Shown: positions 38,979-43,838 of the stretch, in pieces
How the letters are laid out: every line of letters starts with the position of its first letter
Position numbering within the stretch: the stretch's first letter is position 1
From: Salisapilia sapeloensis
Taxonomy: Eukaryota > Oomycota > Peronosporomycetes > Peronosporales > Salisapiliaceae
Reading direction: 5' to 3'
NCBI GenBank assembly: GCA_023334545.1
Contig: JAADVB010000161.1
Coordinates: 1-43,838 of the forward strand
DNA: 43,838 bases
Notes under the pieces: model-generated
What the model was told of the DNA's origin: nothing
Databases searched by the model: none
Seen by the model: only the letters and a program-made list of their open reading frames with translations
Made by a program: the position numbers and the translations under genes

Positions 38979-39199
38979 GACTCTTGGTCTTCTCTAGGAT
39001 CGCATGGACACCTGGCGATGTCAACGCACTAGCTACCAGCCTTTGAATGTCCACTAGCTCGCCTCGAGTCTCGTAGGTCAAGAGGTTGCTCTTGTCTGCC
39101 GAAAGCACTTGTAGACTCGAGTCTGGATGGAATAATCGCACGCACCTTTTTCCTTTTTGCAAGTTGTGTTATTTTTATCTCTAGAGCATTCGCCTTGCC

Positions 39200-39904
39200 A
39201 TGAGTACAGGAGATCCAGTTGTGAAGCTCGTGCTCCTTGGGAATGGCTCTGTCGGCAAGAGTAGTCTCATCGCGAGGTTCGTCGACAACGGATTCACGCC
39301 AGTGTACAGACAGACTGTCGGCCTCGACTTCTTCGAGAAGAAACTCTATTTTCCACGAGACCAGAGACTGGTGCTCCAGGTGTGGGACATTGGAGGGCAG
39401 AACCTCCAGAGCAAGATGCTCTCGAACTACCTCTACGGAGCCAACCTTGTACTACTCTGTTATGACGTAACCGACCTCCAGTCCTTCCAGGATGCTGACG
39501 ACTGGCTTCGTCTTGCGCTAGAGGCTGCCTCCAGTGTCCAGACGCATATCTATCTACTAGGCAACAAGATCGACCTGCTTGCCCATCGAGTCGTCAGTGA
39601 AGACAAACACGATGCATTCATCAGACAGAATAAGCTCCATGGCGGGTTCCTCGTGTCGGCTCAGAACGGAGACACAATCCTTCGAGCTGTCTCCCAAGCA
39701 GCAGCCATCGCTGCTCACTTGAGTCTATCGGATAATGACCTCGCTTTCTGCGACCGAGTCGTGGCGGCACGAGTGCCAGCGTCGGATGGGAATGAAGGCA
39801 GGACAGTCTTTGCAGATGACATCGAGGCGGAAGACTTGGCTCTAGAAAGGAAGAAGCGCCAACAAGCTCAGGCCAACGGGAGATGTCATTGTCGGGTCAT
39901 GTAA
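39200..39904 (+). CDS. RAB28: RAB28 small GTPase
   Basis: RAB28 is a divergent Rab linked to cilia/flagella and intraflagellar transport turnover. The single exon encodes 234 aa. Motifs: P-loop LGNGSVGKSS (13-22), switch I threonine in RQTVGLDFF, switch II WDIGGQ (62-67) in place of the usual WDTAGQ, GNKIDL (121-126), and SAQNGD. The stretch QVWDIGGQNLQSKMLSNYLY followed by GANLVLLCYDVTDLQSF matches RAB28 specifically. The C-terminus CHCRVM ends in a CaaX-type box (CRVM), consistent with RAB28, which is prenylated through a CaaX motif instead of the double-Cys Rab tail. Confidence 0.92.
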   Translation: MSTGDPVVKLVLLGNGSVGKSSLIARFVDNGFTPVYRQTVGLDFFEKKLYFPRDQRLVLQVWDIGGQNLQSKMLSNYLYGANLVLLCYDVTDLQSFQDADDWLRLALEAASSVQTHIYLLGNKIDLLAHRVVSEDKHDAFIRQNKLHGGFLVSAQNGDTILRAVSQAAAIAAHLSLSDNDLAFCDRVVAARVPASDGNEGRTVFADDIEAEDLALERKKRQQAQANGRCHCRVM

Positions 39905-39962
39905 CCCCATGTCGAGAGAATAATAAAGCTGCTACGATGTTCAAACACTATCTATTGCTGTT

Positions 39963-41864
39963 TTACTTCTTCATGTCCGTCAGTGTGAGAGACGACGGTG
40001 TGGCGTGATGGAGCTGGATCGAGGCGAGTGGAAGGTATTTGATCTCTGTAGCGGCGGCGTGACAGCTTTCGGTATTGAAGCCACGCACCCTCTTGGTGTA
40101 GACTCGGACTACCACGTAAAGTTTAGAGCTAGTAGAGCTAACAAAGTAGTGTCTGATGGAGAAGCTTACAATGGTGGTGATGTAGTTGACCGCACTCTTC
40201 TCAGCATCATCAAATGTCTCGAGCGACTCTAAGTCCATCGCAGTCAACGCCTGGTCAGATGCATCCTCCCAATCGGCTGTCCAAAGACACCTGGCGTACA
40301 CAAGCGTCTTGGTCAGTTCCATCATCAAGATGCCAATCCAAAGAGCTGGGAACCCATAGCCAAGCAAGACACCTACATGAAGACAAAATGTCAAGCACAA
40401 CGGGAACAAAGAAACAAAGTAGATAGTAGTACCTCCGATATAGGCGATAGGAAGGTTGACAAGCCACGTTGCAATGGCGCTGGTCCAGAAGATCGTCCTT
40501 ACTTTACTACTCGAATACTTTCGTTATACCCATCCTACCGTTTCCCTGTAGATAGAGTGGATGGCTTACCTCATGCCGATGAGGACACCGCCCATAAGCA
40601 CTTCAATCGATTCCAACATGAAAGCAAGTGCAAAGATTGAGAGCACCGATTCGCATTCCTTTAACAGCTCCTCATCTTTAGTGAATAGAGCAATGACGTC
40701 GTGTCCGAAGCATGCGGTCAGCACGCCTAGCAGACTAACAACGGTAAGGGTACAGACAAAACCTAGCTTGGTCACTCGCTTTGCCATCGAAGGAGTGCCA
40801 GCTCCAAGGTAGTTGGCAACACGGATCTGAGTTGCACAGCCGTAGCCCCAAAAGAGAGCCCATAGCAGTCCCCAAAGACAGGAGATAACTGCATTCGCCG
40901 CGATGACTCGTGCACCGAGTTTGGCAGCTACGAGCGATATCAAAGCGTTGGCCAAATTAGACACGAAGCTGTTTCCTGCTATCGGCCCAGCAAGGTTTGC
41001 AAACGTCTGCAGTCGACTCCACGTCAGCACACGTAGATCCCATCCTGTCCAGGCCCTGTGGTGAAGCTTTTTATAGAGGAAAGCGTAGATGAAGAGCGTG
41101 GTAAGTTGGAAGCACGAGGCAAAGACAGTCGCTAGTGGCGCACCAAGAAACCCAATGCCGTTCCATGTCCCAATGCCATATATGCAAATGTAGTTGGAGG
41201 CGATTGCGACGCCAATAGAGCACAGACCTACGACGGTAGTGGGTAGTAGCACTCCAAGTGTCTGCAGGTATTGTCTGTGCCGGGCGCGTCAGTACTCTTA
41301 GAAGACATAGATAGCAATATACGCATGTTATACCTTATGCAGGTGAATAGTAGAGATGGCAGGATCGCTATCGAGAGCACACGTGCAAAGCCCACTGCAA
41401 AGTCGACGACGACGACGTTGTCGGTGGACAGTGGCAGCAGAATGCCAAGGCACCAATACCACGCTGCCACAGGGAATGAAAGCACGGTCGCCATCAAAAG
41501 ACCAAGCTGGAACCACATCCCAGTGAGCCGTCTGTTCCTCGCACCCCAGGCTTGCCCGCAAAGCTGTATCCAGAACGATTGAGCCACTCCGCAGACAAAG
41601 AGGAGAGATAGAAAATACCGTCGTCAATGCCGAGATCGAAGCCCAGACAGCCATGAGCACCGGCGTTGTCCATAGCAATGCTAGAGAAGACCCAGCAAGC
41701 TCGTCAACGCCCAGATGACCAAGAAACACTGCGTCAATGGACGAGAGCGCGACGCGCGTGACCGTTGCGATGCTCACCTGCGCTGCCATGGACGACAGGT
41801 CGGCAAACTCGTGCCATGCTGACACCTTGGTCGTCTCGTGTGTCAAGAGCGGCGAGGACTCCAT
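39963..41864 (-). CDS. MATE family efflux transporter
   Basis: MATE antiporters export organic cations, metabolites or xenobiotics using proton or sodium gradients. Exons are 41864-41619, 41563-41334, 41274-40570, 40497-40433 and 40372-39963 (introns 55, 59, 72 and 60 nt); all joins hold frame, 551 aa. The first junction restores the family motif SALTT-LCGQAWGARN; CI-RQYLQTLGV follows at the second, as in eukaryotic MATEs. About 12 hydrophobic segments are present (for example FVSNLANALISLVAAKLGAR; GLLWALFWGYGCATQIRVAN, and LGAGTPSMAKR). A C-terminal tail of about 90 residues extends past the last TM segment. The start is the first ATG of the frame (MESSPLLTHE). Substrate cannot be inferred. 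Confidence 0.92.
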
Positions 41865-42028
41865 AATTGGCTTCGGCGGTTTCCTCGTGCCCTTCCGCCA
41901 AGTCCATCTTGGCTGTAGGATAGCTATAGGATGACTGTAGGAAGGTGGCACTCCTATCTATTAGATATATTCGGACAGTTGACATTTTACCTCGAGACAT
42001 ACTGTCCACATTTGTATTTGCTATCTGA

Positions 42029-42760
42029 ATGCTGATGAGCATGCTACGAGTGCTCTTCCCAGCGCTCCTTTTACTGGTCTGTAGGAGCACCAGTGCGCTT
42101 CATGTGACGATCAATGGTGGTGCAGAAGAGTGCTTTAATGTAGACGCCCAAGAGTACAAACACGGCGTGTCTCTCAACTACGAGGTGCTCAAAGGGATCG
42201 CGGACGGCGTCGAGGTGAAGCTCACGGACGGACAGGATCAGGTCATCTACAGGAATCAAGCCTCCTCTGGTCGGTTCGTTGCACCTATTGGGGAGGGAGG
42301 AACGCATACTGCGTGCTTCCGGAACGTCGTAACGTCCGTCGGCAAAGTGATCGTCGGCTTCTCCTTCCACGCCGACGATCCGAGCCACGACGTCGTCTCG
42401 AATGCAGACGCAGCTCGCATCCGTACGTTCTGACGTGCTTATACTGCTATATGAAAGTCTTATACGTGCATTAGAACAACTGCAGGAGCTAGAGGACCTC
42501 GTGTACGACTTGACCGTGGATCTAGATACGGTTAAGGACTCGCAGGCGTACATGCGATCCATCACCCGGTACCACGACGAAGGTGCATGACACAACAGAC
42601 ATTGCTACGTCCTAAGAAACTAAATTAAATTCTAGTGATCCAAAGCACCCACAGGCGAGTCCTCTGGTGGGCCGGACTGGAGGCTGCACTCCTGGCTGCC
42701 GTCGCTTTCGGTCAAATCGCGTACTTGAGGCGGACGCTCGAAGTGCGTCGGATCCTGTAG
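42029..42760 (+). CDS. p24 (emp24/gp25L/TMED) cargo receptor
   Basis: p24 proteins shuttle between ER and Golgi and select cargo for COPII/COPI vesicles. Exons are 42029-42422, 42475-42582 and 42636-42760 (introns 52 and 53 nt), 208 aa. A signal peptide of about 23 residues (MLRVLFPALLLLVCRSTSA) precedes the GOLD domain, with the disulfide pair in EECFNVD and HTACFRN. A coiled coil follows (QLQELEDLVYDLTVDLDTVK), and then one TM segment (LEAALLAAVAFGQIAYL). The tail LRRTLEVRRIL is short and basic, with the usual aromatic position replaced by Leu; a canonical KK or FF sorting signal is not evident. Confidence 0.9.
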
Positions 42761-42781
42761 ACCATGACGTCGTCGTCTTTC

Positions 42782-43283
42782 TTAGCATAGCATGGTCCTG
42801 AGCTCGGTGTCGTCTACCGTCAAGAGCTCATGGGCGTTGGTCGCATCCGCCAGTAAGTAGGCCAGCATGTGCTTGCACTGTTCAGCATAAGCCACCGAAT
42901 ACACGTTACGTTTCAAAAGTATCAAGTACCATGGCGACAGCACTCGCGTTCGCAATGTCGACGAACCCATCGCAGGAGCAAAAGTGGTCCAAGCAGTTCA
43001 CAAAGCCAGGTTCTCGATCATGATCACCTGTGTCGATTTCGTCCGGCCGGTGGAACCTGCCATACGTGTGGACGCGGCCGAAGCGTCGACCGGAAGGCTT
43101 GGACTCGATCACAACCACCTTCTTCTTCTCTACGAGGGAACTTGCTGCGTGTAGCAGGGCTATGTCTTCTCTGCATAGACTGGCTAGCATCTCGCCATGC
43201 TCGACTGTGAATTCTCTGTCGCTGGATGCTTTTACCTGCGCCAGCACCTGCCGAAGTACACTCGTACCTGCCTCTGTGGTCAT
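42782..43283 (-). CDS. ZSWIM7: ZSWIM7/SWS1, SWIM-domain Shu-complex protein
   Basis: SWS1 acts with RAD51 paralogues in the Shu complex to promote homologous recombination. Two exons, 43283-42930 and 42877-42782, join across a 52-nt intron to 149 aa, near the 140 aa of the human protein. The SWIM zinc motif CxC-x(n)-CxH is split by the intron: FCSCDGF ends exon one and CKHMLAYLLADA opens exon two, giving 14 residues between the pairs. Upstream are VVVIESKPSGRRFGRVHTYG and the exon ends near the family's variable loop. The final TVDDTELRTMLC parallels the SVSDKQLTDILL ending of ZSWIM7. Another in-frame ATG upstream at 43382 is possible but less likely. Confidence 0.87.
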
Positions 43284-43838
43284 TTTGGCGCCTTTTAGGA
43301 TATGTGGACATTGCAATACAAATTCATAGACAAATGGGATAGTTTTTAATTTGTATTGAGATCGAAGAGGTATGCTTAACATGACAAGAGTGGACAACGA
43401 AGTGGAAGTTTCGTGGTACTCGCACGCTTTAAAAGATACTAGATGGAAGATGTAGATGCACTCTAGTTAAGTCGTGATCGACTTGGTCGGAACCTGTCGA
43501 ATCCCGACTAACGAGATGGCGAGTGACCAAGCACTGTCTTCGTCGATGTTTAGTGAAAGATACATGCAAAGGACAGGAAAATGAAGTATTTGCAAGAAAC
43601 TTATCGTGTTTTACAGCGGCTCTGTCCAGCAATGAAGTTGTCTTTAAAACTTGACTGCAAGAGACCACACTACGTCGGTATCTTCCAGACACAATCCAGC
43701 TCGACGTAGTCTATTTCAATCACTTGTGTTCACCAAATTTTGATGGGGTAGAACCCGACCATGGACACTTTCCAACTAGGCAAGAGATTGGTCGCATCAG
43801 AAACGCCTGCATATTTCAAGTAGTTTATAACGAATCCA
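43284..43838. other. Right-edge region, no supportable gene
   Basis: Short open frames exist on both strands, the longest a minus-strand 87-codon frame at 43429-43692 and a plus-strand stretch from 43581. None has a recognisable domain or splice pattern. The edge may contain the start or end of a gene that lies mostly outside the window. Confidence 0.5.

Noticed and set aside
43429-43692. 87-codon open frame on the minus strand near the right edge
   Set aside because: It shows no domain, is rich in Ser/His/Arg and has no support from a neighbouring exon.
1-43838. CRISPR array, operon or bacterial mobile element
   Set aside because: No regular direct-repeat array with unique spacers, transposase or Shine-Dalgarno-led operon is visible; spliceosomal introns show a eukaryotic nuclear region.

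Overview
This is a densely packed eukaryotic nuclear region. It holds about 31 protein-coding genes on both strands plus one tRNA, at roughly one gene per 1.4 kb. Genes carry zero to four introns, and the introns I could place by homology are almost all 48-64 nt (many exactly 50-53 nt) with GT-AG borders. The gene content (EED, CAF-1 p60, RAB28, kinesin-14, TIMELESS, sphingomyelin-synthase-like PAP2, MATE) together with this compactness suggests an oomycete or other stramenopile. That taxonomic assignment is inference; no marker gene here settles it. Two conspicuously empty stretches (about 4.9-6.8 kb and 11.6-12.6 kb) interrupt the otherwise tight packing.

Layout. 0-7.3 kb: 5' end of a TruB pseudouridine synthase running off the left edge (-), tRNA-Val(UAC), a C-terminal-motor kinesin-14 in four exons (+), a doubtful Cys-rich gene (+), a gene-poor 1.9 kb, and a ZCCHC10-like zinc-knuckle gene (+). 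7.3-15.8 kb: proteasome beta-4/PSMB4 (-), calnexin (+), mitochondrial choline dehydrogenase (-), a CLC chloride channel (+), a zinc-ribbon/PDZ protein (-). 15.9-25.4 kb: TIMELESS (+), an RGS-RGS-DENN fusion (-), SDH assembly factor 3 (+), a TDRD3/RMI1-type OB-fold protein with Lys/Glu heptad repeats and an RG tail (-), a 118-aa orphan (-), and the Polycomb PRC2 subunit EED (-). 25.4-33.8 kb: a 470-aa orphan (-), a helical-repeat TAF1A-like gene (-), a small multi-pass membrane protein (+), CAF-1 p60 (-), a sphingomyelin-synthase-like lipid phosphotransferase (+), a membrane-anchored GNAT acetyltransferase (-), COX19 (+). 33.8-43.4 kb: a C2/coiled-coil protein (-), a seven-TM protein (-), UPF3 (+), RAB28 (+), a MATE transporter (-), a p24 cargo receptor (+), and ZSWIM7/SWS1 (-).

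The genes are housekeeping or regulatory and do not form one pathway. Several bear on chromatin and genome maintenance (TIMELESS, TDRD3/RMI1-like, EED, CAF-1 p60, ZSWIM7); this may be coincidence. Neighbouring genes mostly alternate as divergent pairs with short shared promoters (down to 59 bp) and convergent pairs with almost touching ends (down to 7 bp). The most unusual items are the RGS-RGS-DENN fusion, the Tudor-less TDRD3-like protein with its own RG tail, a CLC protein with altered selectivity-filter motifs, the TM-anchored GNAT protein, and a divergent promoter with three evenly spaced 18-bp repeats inside a 9-bp inverted repeat.

Exon boundaries were chosen by hand from GT-AG sites, reading frame and remembered family conservation; no alignment or RNA evidence was available.
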